Below, piece after piece: positions 37,761 through 46,399 of a stretch of DNA of 64,000 nucleotides (its first letter is position 1; the number at the start of each line of letters is the position of its first letter). The translations under genes were made by a program, and so were the position numbers. Source of the stretch: Collimonas humicola (GTDB taxonomy: Bacteria; Pseudomonadota; Gammaproteobacteria; Burkholderiales; Burkholderiaceae_D); assembly GCF_018304945.1 (NCBI RefSeq), contig NZ_JAGQEE010000009.1, positions 104,251 to 168,250 on the forward strand. Reading direction: 5' to 3'. The notes under the pieces are model-generated. The model saw nothing but the letters and a program-made list of their open reading frames with translations, did not search any database and had not been told where the DNA came from.

Positions 37761-40700
37761 CTATGCCTTCTCAACCTTGACCAGGAACGACTTGAATTCC
37801 GGCGTTTGCGAATTGCCATCTCCCACACCCGGCGTCAGCGTGTTGGCGAGATAGCCCGGCTTGGTCAGGCCCTTGAAACCCCAGTGGATCGGGATGCCGA
37901 CGTGATGCACAGGTTTGCCTTCGATCGTCATTTTCTTGATGCGCTTGGTCACCACGGCGACGGCGACAATGTGGCCGCGCTTCGAGCTGACCTTGACCCG
38001 CTCGCCGGCCACCACGCCGACTTCCTTCGCCAGGTCCTCGCCGATTTCGACAAACTGCTCGGGCTGGATGATGGCGTTGAGGCGGGCGTGCTTGGTCCAG
38101 TAATGGAAATGCTCGGTGAGCCGGTAGGTGGTGCCGATGTGCGGGAAGGCATCGGCCTTGCCGAACATGGCGCGGTCGTCAGGGAATACGCGCGCGCCCG
38201 GATTGCTGGTCGCGGCCGCATTCTTCGGGAACAGCGGGTTGTAGCCGACCGGCGTTTCAAACGGTTCGTAGTGTACCGGGAACGGTCCTTCCGCCATGCC
38301 GGCGCGGGCAAAGAAGCGCGCCACGCCTTCCGGGTTCATGATGAACGGGCCCATGCCGCCGGCCGGGGCTTCATCCACCTTGAAATCGGGAACGTCGACG
38401 CCGCCCCATTTCTGGCCGTTCCAGCCGATCAGCTTGCGCCTGGCGTCGAACGGCTTGCCGTTGAGGTCGCACGAGGCGCGGTTGTACAGGATACGGCGGT
38501 TGGCCGGCCAGGCCCACGACCAATTGAGGGTCTGGCCGATGCCGGTCGGATCCGAGTTGTCGCGGCGCGCCATCTGGTTGCCGGCTTCGGTCCAGCAGCC
38601 GGCGAAGATCCAGCAGCCGCAGGCGGTGCTGCCGTCGTCGCGCAGCTCGGCAAAGCCGGCCACCTGCTCGTTTTTCTTACGCACGATCTTGCTTGCATCC
38701 TTGGGATCGGCCAGGTCGCTCAGTGCGCGGCCATTGTATTCCTTGGCCAGCTCTTCCGCGGTCGGACTTTCCGGATTGGCATAGGGCCAGGACAGCTTGA
38801 CGATGGGATCGGGGTACTTGCCGCCATCCGCTGCATACATCTTGCGCATTTTCAGAAACAGGGTCGACATGATTTCCAGGTCGCTGCGCGCTTCGCCCGG
38901 AGGCTCCGCGCCTTTCCAGTGCCATTGCAGCCAGCGGCCGGAATTGACCAGGGAACCTTCTTCCTCGGCGAAGCAGGTGGTCGGCAGGCGGAAGACTTCG
39001 GTCTGTATCTGGCTTGGGTCGACGTCGTTGAACGCGCCATAGTTCTTCCAGAACTCGGAAGTCTCGGTGGCGAGCGGATCCATCACCACCAGGAACTTCA
39101 GCTTGGCCAGGCTGGCGCCGATCTTGCCCTTGTCCGGGGCTGCCGCCAGCGGGTTGAAGCCTTGTGCGATATAGCCGTTGACCTTGCCTTGCTTCATCAG
39201 CTCGAACACTTGCAGCATGTCGTAAGGCTTGTCCAGCTTGGGCAGGTAGTCGTAGGCCCAGTTGTTGTCCGCGGTGGCGGCATCGCCCCACCAGGATTTC
39301 ATCAGGCTGACGTGGAATTTTCCGTAATTCTGCCAATAGCTCAGCTGGTTGGGACGCAGCGGCTTGCTGGCGCGGGCGGCGATGTACTTGCCGAAATCCT
39401 GCTCGGATTCCGACGGCAAGGTCATATAGCCCGGCAGCAGGTTGGTCATCAGCCCCAGATCGGTCAGCCCCTGGATATTCGAGTGGCCGCGCAGGGCGTT
39501 CATGCCGCCGCCGGCGATGCCGATATTGCCAAGCAGCAGCTGCACCATGGCGCCGGTGCGGATGATCTGCGAGCCGATCGAGTGCTGGGTCCAGCCGAGC
39601 GCGTACAGGATAGTGCCGGCACGCGTCGGCGAAGCGGTGGAGGCCAGCATCTCGCACACTTTCAGGAATTTATCCTTGGGCGTGCCGCATACGCTTTCCA
39701 CCATTTCCGGCGTATAGCGCTCGTAGTGTTGCTTCATCAGGTTGAACACGCAGCGCGGATGCGCCAGAGTCGGATCGGTCTTGACGAAACCGTCCTCGCC
39801 CAGCTCGTAATCCCAGGTGTTCTTGCTGTAGTTGCGCTTGTCCGCGTTGTAGCCCGAGAAAATCCCGTCGTCAAAGGTAAAGTCTTCGCGCACGATGAAG
39901 CTGAAGTCAGTGTAGTTCTTGACGTATTCGTGCTGGATTTGATCCTTTTCCAGCAGGTAGCGGATGACGCCGCCAAGGAAAATGATGTCGGTGCCGGTGC
40001 GGATCGGCGCATAGAAATCCGCTACCGAGGCCGAGCGCGTAAAGCGCGGATCGACCACGATCAGTTTCGCCTTGTTATGCGCCTTCGCTTCGGTCACCCA
40101 TTTGAAGCCGCATGGATGGGCCTCGGCCGCATTGCCGCCCATGATCAGTATTACATCCGCATTCTTGATATCGACCCAATGATTCGTCATCGCTCCACGG
40201 CCAAACGTCGGGGCAAGACCTGCCACCGTCGGACCGTGTCAGACACGCGCCTGGTTGTCGAACGCCAGCAGCCCGAGGCTGCGCATGGTTTTGTGGGTCA
40301 GGTAGCCGACTTCATTGCTGCTGGCTGACGCTGCCAGCATGCCTGTGGTCAGCCAGCGGTTGACAGTCAGGCCTTCCGGCGTCTTTTCCACGAAATTGGC
40401 GTCGCGGTCCTGTTTCATCAGGGTGGCGATGCGGCTCAGCGCGTCGTCCCACGACATGCGTTTCCATTCCTTCGAGCCCGGCGCCCGGTATTCGGGGAAC
40501 TGCAGGCGGCTGGGACTGTGCACGAAATCCAGCAGGGAGGCGCCCTTGGGGCAAAGCGTGCCGCGGTTGACCGGATGGTCCGGATCGCCTTCGATATGAA
40601 AGATGCTGGCTTTGGCATTCTTGGCGCCGTCGCCGAGGCTGTACATCAGGATTCCGCAACTGACAGAGCAGTAGGGGCAGGTGTTGCGGGTTTCGACACT

Positions 40701-40829
40701 GCGCGCCAGCTTATAGTTGCGGACTTCGGCCAGCGCGGGCGCCGGCGAAAATCCCATGAGCGCCAGGCTCGAGCCTGCCAGGGTAGCGCCAGTCGTTTTA
40801 AGGAACTGGCGCCGCGACATGTGAACCAT
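37761..40829 (-). CDS. fdoG: Formate dehydrogenase major (alpha) subunit, selenocysteine-containing, Tat-exported
   Basis: The protein starts [20 protein letters not shown], a twin-arginine signal, with a GAGAGG ribosome site just upstream. [14 protein letters not shown] binds the N-terminal [4Fe-4S] cluster. An in-frame TGA at 40239-40241 (codon 197) falls in ARV-U-HGP, the exact place of the catalytic Sec in FdnG/FdoG, and the frame continues for another 825 codons with [16 protein letters not shown] and other molybdopterin-domain motifs. It oxidises formate to CO2 with a bis-MGD cofactor in the periplasm. Automated callers would split it into two genes at the UGA; it is one gene of 1,022 residues. 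Sec insertion is supported by SECIS, SelA, SelB and tRNA-Sec nearby. Confidence 0.95.
40210..40241 (-). promoter_or_regulatory. SECIS element following the Sec UGA codon
   Basis: After the UGA there are 11 bases and then GGUGGCAGGUCUUGCCCC, which folds as GG(U)GGCA / UGCCCC with a bulged U and the apical loop GGUCU. The E. coli fdhF/fdnG SECIS has the same 11-base spacing, bulged U and GGUC loop. SelB binds this hairpin to recode UGA as selenocysteine. Confidence 0.9.
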
Positions 40830-41053
40830 GGGTAGACCTCTCTTTGTGCAGTAATGCCACAACGTTCGGAACATGCTGTTTTATTATAGGATGGATTATT
40901 GTTTGCCAACAGAGCGAAATGTAGCGTCCCTGCAGCGTCAACGCGTTCAATACGAGTTGATAAAATATCCTTAAATTAATTATTTGATAATTATAATGCA
41001 GGTCGATAGAAGCTGTGGTTCACGCCGTCATTGCAACGCGGCATAATACGGCC

Positions 41054-41935
41054 ATGGAACAACAAATCATCGAAATCGATATTGCCGACTGGCAGATCAG
41101 CACACCCAACTCAGCCTGGATTTCCGCACTGGAGGCTGGAAAAGTACTGTACTTTCCCCATCTGAGCTTTGCCTTCACTGCCGACGAACAGCGCTTCCTG
41201 ACGCCGGCAATCCGCGACCCTAAAAGCCGCAATATCAGCCTCGACGCCAACGGCAAGCTCAAGGGGGCGCTGGGCGATGCCGCCGATCAGGCCGCGCTGG
41301 CCCAGATGATCGGACGTTTCCGCAGCCAGGCGCAGCAACTGATTTATTCCTTGCTGCCGGCCTATGCCGATAGCCGCAGCGAGTTGCGCATGGCGCCCAC
41401 CAGCTACCGGCCGATGCAGGTGGAAACCCGCGCCCAGTCCTGGCGCGCCGATGACCGTCGCCTGCATGTCGATGCTTTCCCGTCGCGCCCGAATTACGGC
41501 GAGCGCATCCTGCGCGTGTTTGCCAACGTCAATCCGGATGGCGTGCCGCGCGTCTGGCGTGTCGGCGAACCGTTCGAAGATGTCGCACAGCGTTTCCTGC
41601 CGCGCGTAAAAAGCTATTCGCGCTGGCAGGCGCAGGCGCTGAATGCCCTGCACATCACCAAATCCTTGCGCAGCGAATACGATCATCTGATGCTGCAGCT
41701 GCACGACGCCATGAAATCCGATCCGGACTATCAGAAAAACGGTCCGCAAGTGACGCAGCCGTTTGCCGCCGGATCGGTGTGGGTGTGTTTTTCCGACCAG
41801 ACGCCGCACGCGGTCATGGCCGGCCAGTACATGATGGAACAAACCTTGCATCTGCCGGCAGCCAAGCAATACGACCCGGGCGCCAGCCCGCTGGCGATCC
41901 TGCGCCGCCTGACCGGCCGCGTGCTGACCGAATGA
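41054..41935 (+). CDS. kdoO: Kdo hydroxylase (Fe(II)/2-oxoglutarate dioxygenase)
   Basis: The 293-residue protein has the oxygenase facial triad: HVD at residues 138-140 in RLHVDAFPSRPNYGERILRV and a distal His at 252 in FSDQTPHAVMAG. KdoO hydroxylates Kdo at C3 of Kdo2-lipid A to give Ko, described in Burkholderia, Yersinia and relatives. The assignment is supported by direct overlap (ATGA) with waaA, its biosynthetic partner. A GTG 39 bases upstream could extend it, but the ATG start gives the expected length. It is divergent from the formate dehydrogenase operon. Confidence 0.88.
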   Translation: MEQQIIEIDIADWQISTPNSAWISALEAGKVLYFPHLSFAFTADEQRFLTPAIRDPKSRNISLDANGKLKGALGDAADQAALAQMIGRFRSQAQQLIYSLLPAYADSRSELRMAPTSYRPMQVETRAQSWRADDRRLHVDAFPSRPNYGERILRVFANVNPDGVPRVWRVGEPFEDVAQRFLPRVKSYSRWQAQALNALHITKSLRSEYDHLMLQLHDAMKSDPDYQKNGPQVTQPFAAGSVWVCFSDQTPHAVMAGQYMMEQTLHLPAAKQYDPGASPLAILRRLTGRVLTE

Positions 41936-43278
41936 AGGCTGCATCGGGTTTTGATGCAGGCCGGGCCTGGCGCATCCGTTTGCTGTATTCCGCAGTGTGG
42001 TGGCTGGCGATGCCGATGGTATTGCTGCGCTTGTGGCGGCGTGGCGGCAAGGAGCCGGGCTACCGCCAGCATGTGGCAGAGCGTATCGGTTTTTACCCGC
42101 CGCTGGCGCCGCAGCTGGCCGCGGGTAAATTTATCTGGGTGCATGCCGTCTCGGTGGGCGAGACGCGCGCGGCCGAACCCTTGATCAAGGCTTTGCTCGA
42201 CGCCTATCCCGAGCACGCGATTGTGCTGACGCACATGACGGCGACCGGACGCGAGACCGGCAAGCAATTGTTCGGGCGGTCGCCGCGCGTGCTGCAATCT
42301 TTTCTCCCTTATGACACCGGCTGGATGGTGGGCCGCTTCCTGCGCCATTTTTCTCCTTGCCTGTGCGTGCTGATGGAAACCGAAGTGTGGCCGAACCTGA
42401 TCGTCCAGTGCGGACGCTACAAGGTGCCGGTGGCGCTGGTCAACGCGCGCCTTTCAGAGCGCTCCCTGCGGCGCGGCAAGCGCTTTGCGACGCTGATGAC
42501 AGAAGCAGCCGGCGGCATGTCTTGCGTTGGCGCGCAAACCGATGCGGACGCCGGACGCTTACGCCAGCTCGGCGGTGGCAATGTGCAGATTACCGGCAAC
42601 CTGAAATTCGACGTCACGCCGTCGCCGGGTTTGCTGGCGCTTGGCGCTGCGCTGCGGGAGCAGATCGGCCACCGCGCGGTGCTGCTGTGTGCCAGCACCC
42701 GCGAGGGTGAGGAAGAATTGATCCTGGAGGGATTGTCCAGGCGTTTGCAGAATCCCGCCAACGTCAGTTTGCTGCCGGCCGATTTGCTGGTAGTGATCGT
42801 GCCGCGCCATCCGCAGCGCTTTGACGAAGTGGCCGCCATGGCGGAGGCGAAAGGCTTGTCGCCATGGCGTCGCAGCAGCATGGACAAGCAGCCGGTGCCG
42901 GCCCGGGTCAAGGTATTGGTAGGCGATTCGATGGGTGAGATGTTCGCCTATTACGCCATGTGCGATGCGGCTTTCATCGGCGGCAGCCTGCTGCCGATGG
43001 GCGGACAGAACCTGATCGAAGCTTTCGCGGTCGGCAAACCGGTATTGATCGGTCCGCATACTTTCAATTTTTCCGATATCACCGAACAGGCGATCGCTGC
43101 CGGCGCCGCGCAACGAGTGAGCGACGTCGACAATATGCTGGATGCAGCCTTTCATCTGTTGCAGAACGACTCGCAACGGCTAGCGATGGGTGAGCATGCC
43201 GTCCATTTCGCGCGGCAACATCGCGGGGCTACTGCGCGCACCGTGGCGTTGCTGACGCCATTTATCAAGGTTGGCTGA
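41932..43278 (+). CDS. waaA: 3-deoxy-D-manno-octulosonic acid (Kdo) transferase
   Basis: From the ATG at 41932 the 448-residue GT30 protein shows the N-terminal membrane-anchor segment (LLYSAVWWLAMPMVLLRLWR), FIWVHAVSVGETRAAEPL with the catalytic Glu, LTHMTATGRETGKQLF, METEVWPNLI, VPRHPQRFDEV and IGGSLLPMGGQNLIEAFAVGKPVLIGPHTFNF. It transfers Kdo from CMP-Kdo to lipid IVA. It is coupled to kdoO. Longer in-frame starts from 41779 lie within kdoO and are not supported. Confidence 0.96.
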   Translation: MKAASGFDAGRAWRIRLLYSAVWWLAMPMVLLRLWRRGGKEPGYRQHVAERIGFYPPLAPQLAAGKFIWVHAVSVGETRAAEPLIKALLDAYPEHAIVLTHMTATGRETGKQLFGRSPRVLQSFLPYDTGWMVGRFLRHFSPCLCVLMETEVWPNLIVQCGRYKVPVALVNARLSERSLRRGKRFATLMTEAAGGMSCVGAQTDADAGRLRQLGGGNVQITGNLKFDVTPSPGLLALGAALREQIGHRAVLLCASTREGEEELILEGLSRRLQNPANVSLLPADLLVVIVPRHPQRFDEVAAMAEAKGLSPWRRSSMDKQPVPARVKVLVGDSMGEMFAYYAMCDAAFIGGSLLPMGGQNLIEAFAVGKPVLIGPHTFNFSDITEQAIAAGAAQRVSDVDNMLDAAFHLLQNDSQRLAMGEHAVHFARQHRGATARTVALLTPFIKVG

Positions 43279-43280
43279 AC

Positions 43281-44081
43281 ATGAACGCAACTGTCATTGC
43301 TACCAAAGTAATCAGCAGCTTGCTGCTTTTGCCTGCCAGCCTGATCTTGCTGTGCGTCGTGGGCATGTTATTGCGACGTAGCTATCCTAGCGTTGGCATC
43401 GTCGTCAGTTTCGCCTCTTTGCTATTGCTTTTCGTGCTGAGTACGGAAGTGGGGACTTTGCTGCTGGCTGGACCGCTCGAGCGGCGAGTGCCGGCATTGG
43501 AAGCGGGCGCAACCGGCGGCGCACAGGCAATTGTCGTATTGGGGGGAGGCCGCATCAGCAACGCCCCTGAATATGGCGGCGAGGATATACCCAATTATCA
43601 GACGCTTGCGCGCTTGCGTTATGGCGCCAAGTTGCAGCGCCAGACCGGTTTGCCTGTATTGGTATCCGGCGGCATGCCGGATGGTTCGCGCGTGTCGGAA
43701 GCCGTGCTGATGGCAAATAGCTTGCAGGAAGATTTTGCGGTGCCGGTAAAATGGCGAGAAGAAGCATCGGACGATACTGCCCAGAATGCGAAATTCTCTG
43801 CCGTCATTCTGCAGCAGGCCGGCGTCAGGAAAATCCTGCTGGTTACGGACGCCTTACACATGCCGCGCGCGCAGATGATGTTCGCGCAGGCTGGACTCGA
43901 GGTGGTGATTGCGCCGACCATATTTTTTAGCCACGAGCGGCTTACCCTCAGGAGTTTCTTGCCGTCCGGGAAAGGCATGTATCGCAGCGATTACGCCTTG
44001 CATGAGTGGCTGGGGATCTTGTGGTTCAAGATCCGCTCAGGCCAGTCACAGCAAGCTGGCGAGGTCGCGGCGGCCAGCTGA
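43281..44081 (+). CDS. YdcF/ElyC-like DUF218 membrane protein
   Basis: The 266-residue protein has two N-terminal hydrophobic helices (VISSLLLLPASLILLCVVGML and VGIVVSFASLLLLFVLS) and a DUF218 domain: AIVVLGGGRISNAPEYGGEDI, LPVLVSGGMPDG, DDTAQNAKFSAVIL and ILLVTDALHMPRAQMMFA. ElyC/SanA-type proteins affect peptidoglycan and envelope integrity; the biochemical activity is unclear. It begins 2 bp after waaA and is probably co-transcribed with it. Confidence 0.88.
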   Translation: MNATVIATKVISSLLLLPASLILLCVVGMLLRRSYPSVGIVVSFASLLLLFVLSTEVGTLLLAGPLERRVPALEAGATGGAQAIVVLGGGRISNAPEYGGEDIPNYQTLARLRYGAKLQRQTGLPVLVSGGMPDGSRVSEAVLMANSLQEDFAVPVKWREEASDDTAQNAKFSAVILQQAGVRKILLVTDALHMPRAQMMFAQAGLEVVIAPTIFFSHERLTLRSFLPSGKGMYRSDYALHEWLGILWFKIRSGQSQQAGEVAAAS

Positions 44082-44198
44082 TGTGCGTTGGCTGCATCGG
44101 TATCAATCCGACAACGCGGATTAAGCGTCCATCTGCGATCAAAACCGTGTTTTCCGGTAATCTGTGAAGAAGCAGATTTTTGAAGGAAAACCCATTGC

Positions 44199-44813
44199 AT
44201 GTCTACCGGAAAGACATCGTTGGCCGGTTTCGATTCCTCGCAAAAACCGACAGACCGCTTGCTTTTTGCCGTTTTACCGGAGAAGCCCGCTGCTGCGCGC
44301 ATTGAACAGCTTACTCATGCCTTGCGCCTTGAACATGACCTGCACGGCGCCGCGATTCATGCAGGACAGTTGCACATTACCCTTGCGATCCTGGGCGAGT
44401 ATCTGGGACTGCCGCATGATCTGCTCGCTGCCGCGGCTGGCGCCGCTTCACAGATTGAGCAGACGGCGTTTAGAGTCCGGTTCGACCATGTCCAGACCTT
44501 TCGTAACAAATCGAGCGTGTCAGGAAATTATCCCATTGTTCTTTGCGGCGACGAGGGCGTTATCGGTTTGGAGACTCTGCATCAACGTCTGGCAGGCAGG
44601 CTGCGCCGTTTCGGCTTTAAGGGGATTCCAGCAAGCATGACGCCTCATGTGACCTTGCTGTATGAGCCCGAGCGAGTCCCCAGCCATGCGGTGGCAGCGG
44701 TAGAGTGGACGGTGCAGGAATTCGTGTTGCTGCATCGCCATATTGGCCAGAATCTTCCTTATTCCATTTTAGGCAGATGGCCCTTGCAGAAGGTTTCCTG
44801 GCTGCCGCAGTGA
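44199..44813 (+). CDS. thpR: RNA 2',3'-cyclic phosphodiesterase (LigT family)
   Basis: The 204-residue 2H phosphoesterase has both catalytic motifs: HIT at residues 59-61 (GQLHITLAILGEY) and HVT at 150-152 (MTPHVTLLYEPERV). ThpR/LigT hydrolyses 2',3'-cyclic phosphate ends of RNA and can ligate tRNA halves in vitro. The N-terminus has about 18 extra residues before the conserved DRLLFAVLPEKPAA. An intrinsic terminator follows about 85 bp after the stop. Confidence 0.92.
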   Translation: MSTGKTSLAGFDSSQKPTDRLLFAVLPEKPAAARIEQLTHALRLEHDLHGAAIHAGQLHITLAILGEYLGLPHDLLAAAAGAASQIEQTAFRVRFDHVQTFRNKSSVSGNYPIVLCGDEGVIGLETLHQRLAGRLRRFGFKGIPASMTPHVTLLYEPERVPSHAVAAVEWTVQEFVLLHRHIGQNLPYSILGRWPLQKVSWLPQ

Positions 44814-44896
44814 ACAGCGCGAACAGCTAAGAATCGTTCCCGACGCTGGCGCCGTATTCTTTTCCGTTCGTCTGCATTGAAACGGAAGCGCCCAGT

Positions 44897-44927
44897 AAAA
44901 ACGCCGCACAAGTGCGGCGTTTTTTTT
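44897..44927. terminator. Bidirectional Rho-independent terminator between thpR and oprM
   Basis: AAAACGCCGCAC-AA-GTGCGGCGTTTT forms a GC-rich stem with a two-base loop, an A-run on the left and seven T on the right. It can end transcription of the rightward thpR unit and the leftward acrAB-oprM operon, whose last stop is at 44954. Confidence 0.92.
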
Positions 44928-44953
44928 ACATCAGTGCGTTGGCTCAACCCAGG

Positions 44954-46399
44954 TCAGGATTTCGCCGCCGCGACGGTATTTTCATTCAAGCCGCCACCCA
45001 GCGAGCGATACAGATCGATCGCATTGTTCAAGCGCAGTTGCCGCGTCTGGATCAAGGCTTGCTGCGCCGAGAACAGGTCGCGCTGCGCATTGAGGCGGTC
45101 GGTGGAGCTGGCGATGCCGTTCTTGTAGCGCAGATCAGTCAGTTTCACACGCTCTTCCTGAGCCTTGACGAAAGCATCCTGCGCTGCCAGCTGCTCATCC
45201 AGCGTACTGCGCGCGACCAGCGCATCGGATACTTCCCTGAATGCGCTCTGGATAGTCTTTTCGTAGCTGGCAATCGCCAGATTCTTGCGGATCTCGCTCA
45301 GCGACAGGTTGGCGCGGTTGCGTCCGCCTTCAAAGATCGGCAGCGTCAATTGCGGCACGAACGACCAGGTACGGCTGCCGGCCGAGAACAGGCTGCCCAG
45401 CGAGCTGCTGGAATTGCCGATCCCGGCTGTCAGTGAAATGGTCGGGAAGAAGGCGGCGCGGGCGGCGCCGATATTCGCGTTGGCCGAGCGCAGCTGCTGC
45501 TCTGCCTGGCGGATATCCGGGCGGCGGTTCAGCAAGTCGGACGGCAGCCCGGCGGGGATTTCGCTGACGATCTTTTCATCCGACAGCGATTGCGACGCCG
45601 GCAGTTCGCCTAGCGGTTTGCCGACCAGCAGCACCAGGGCATTGGTAGCCTGGCCGCGCTGACGCGCCAGCGTGGCCAGCGATATGCGTGCTGACTGCAC
45701 CAGCGTTTCCGAGTTGCGCAGGTCGAGCGCCGATGAAGCGCCGACATCGAAACGCATCTTGTCCAGCTTGTAGTCGTCCAGGCGGCTGTCCAACGTCTGC
45801 TGCGCCAGCTGCTGCTGTTCGGCAAACGACTGTTCCGTCAGGTAAGCCTGGGCGACTTGCGAAATCAGGCTGATTTGCGCCGATTGCCGTGCTTCTTCCG
45901 TCGCCAGGTAGCTCGCCAGGGCGGCATCTTTCAGGCTGCGTATGCGGCCGAAGAAATCCAGCTCGAAAGCCGTCATGTTCAAGCCGACCTGGTAGGCGGT
46001 GCCGACCGCAGGCTGGCCGGGAACCAGCTGATCCGCGGCTGTGCGGCCACGGGTACGGCTGAAGTTGCCATTGAAGTGAGGCAGGGCGTCGGATGCAGTG
46101 ATGTCGTACTGCGCCCGTGCTTCCTCGATGTTCAAGGCAGCGGTACGCAGGTCACGATTGTTTTCCAGCGCGGATGCGATCAGCGCCTGCAGGCGCTGAT
46201 CCGGGAAAAATTCGCGCCAGCCGAGTTCCACCGCATCGTATTGCGCCTTGCCGTCGGCCGCAGCCGGATAGCTGCCGGCGACCGGCGCCTCCGGCCGCAC
46301 GTAGGTCGGCGCCATGGTGCAACCCGAGAGCACGCCTGCCAGCAGCAGGGCGCCGGTCAGGTTCTTGGGCAATGACGCAGCAATGGTCATATTAAACAT
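44954..46399 (-). CDS. oprM: RND efflux outer-membrane lipoprotein (OprM/NodT family)
   Basis: From ATG 46399 the 481-residue protein has a lipoprotein signal with lipobox LSGC (LLLAGVLSGCTMAPTY), then the two-repeat outer-membrane-factor fold: LDFFGRIRSLKDAALAS, LNRRPDIRQAEQQLRSAN and RYKNGIASSTDRLNAQRDLF. It forms the outer-membrane channel of a tripartite pump. The start overlaps the end of acrB by 8 bases, showing coupling in acrA-acrB-oprM. It ends at a strong terminator. Confidence 0.94.
   Translation of the reverse strand: MFNMTIAASLPKNLTGALLLAGVLSGCTMAPTYVRPEAPVAGSYPAAADGKAQYDAVELGWREFFPDQRLQALIASALENNRDLRTAALNIEEARAQYDITASDALPHFNGNFSRTRGRTAADQLVPGQPAVGTAYQVGLNMTAFELDFFGRIRSLKDAALASYLATEEARQSAQISLISQVAQAYLTEQSFAEQQQLAQQTLDSRLDDYKLDKMRFDVGASSALDLRNSETLVQSARISLATLARQRGQATNALVLLVGKPLGELPASQSLSDEKIVSEIPAGLPSDLLNRRPDIRQAEQQLRSANANIGAARAAFFPTISLTAGIGNSSSSLGSLFSAGSRTWSFVPQLTLPIFEGGRNRANLSLSEIRKNLAIASYEKTIQSAFREVSDALVARSTLDEQLAAQDAFVKAQEERVKLTDLRYKNGIASSTDRLNAQRDLFSAQQALIQTRQLRLNNAIDLYRSLGGGLNENTVAAAKS

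Noticed and set aside
40239..40241. Apparent nonsense mutation splitting the formate dehydrogenase alpha gene
   Set aside because: The TGA lies at the known Sec position, is followed at 11 bases by a canonical SECIS, and selA, selB and tRNA-Sec are adjacent; it is a recoded selenocysteine codon.
37806..40328. 840-codon open frame on the plus strand opposite the formate dehydrogenase alpha gene
   Set aside because: Antisense shadow of a high-GC gene; composition is unnatural (R, A, G, H rich) and it shows no known motif.
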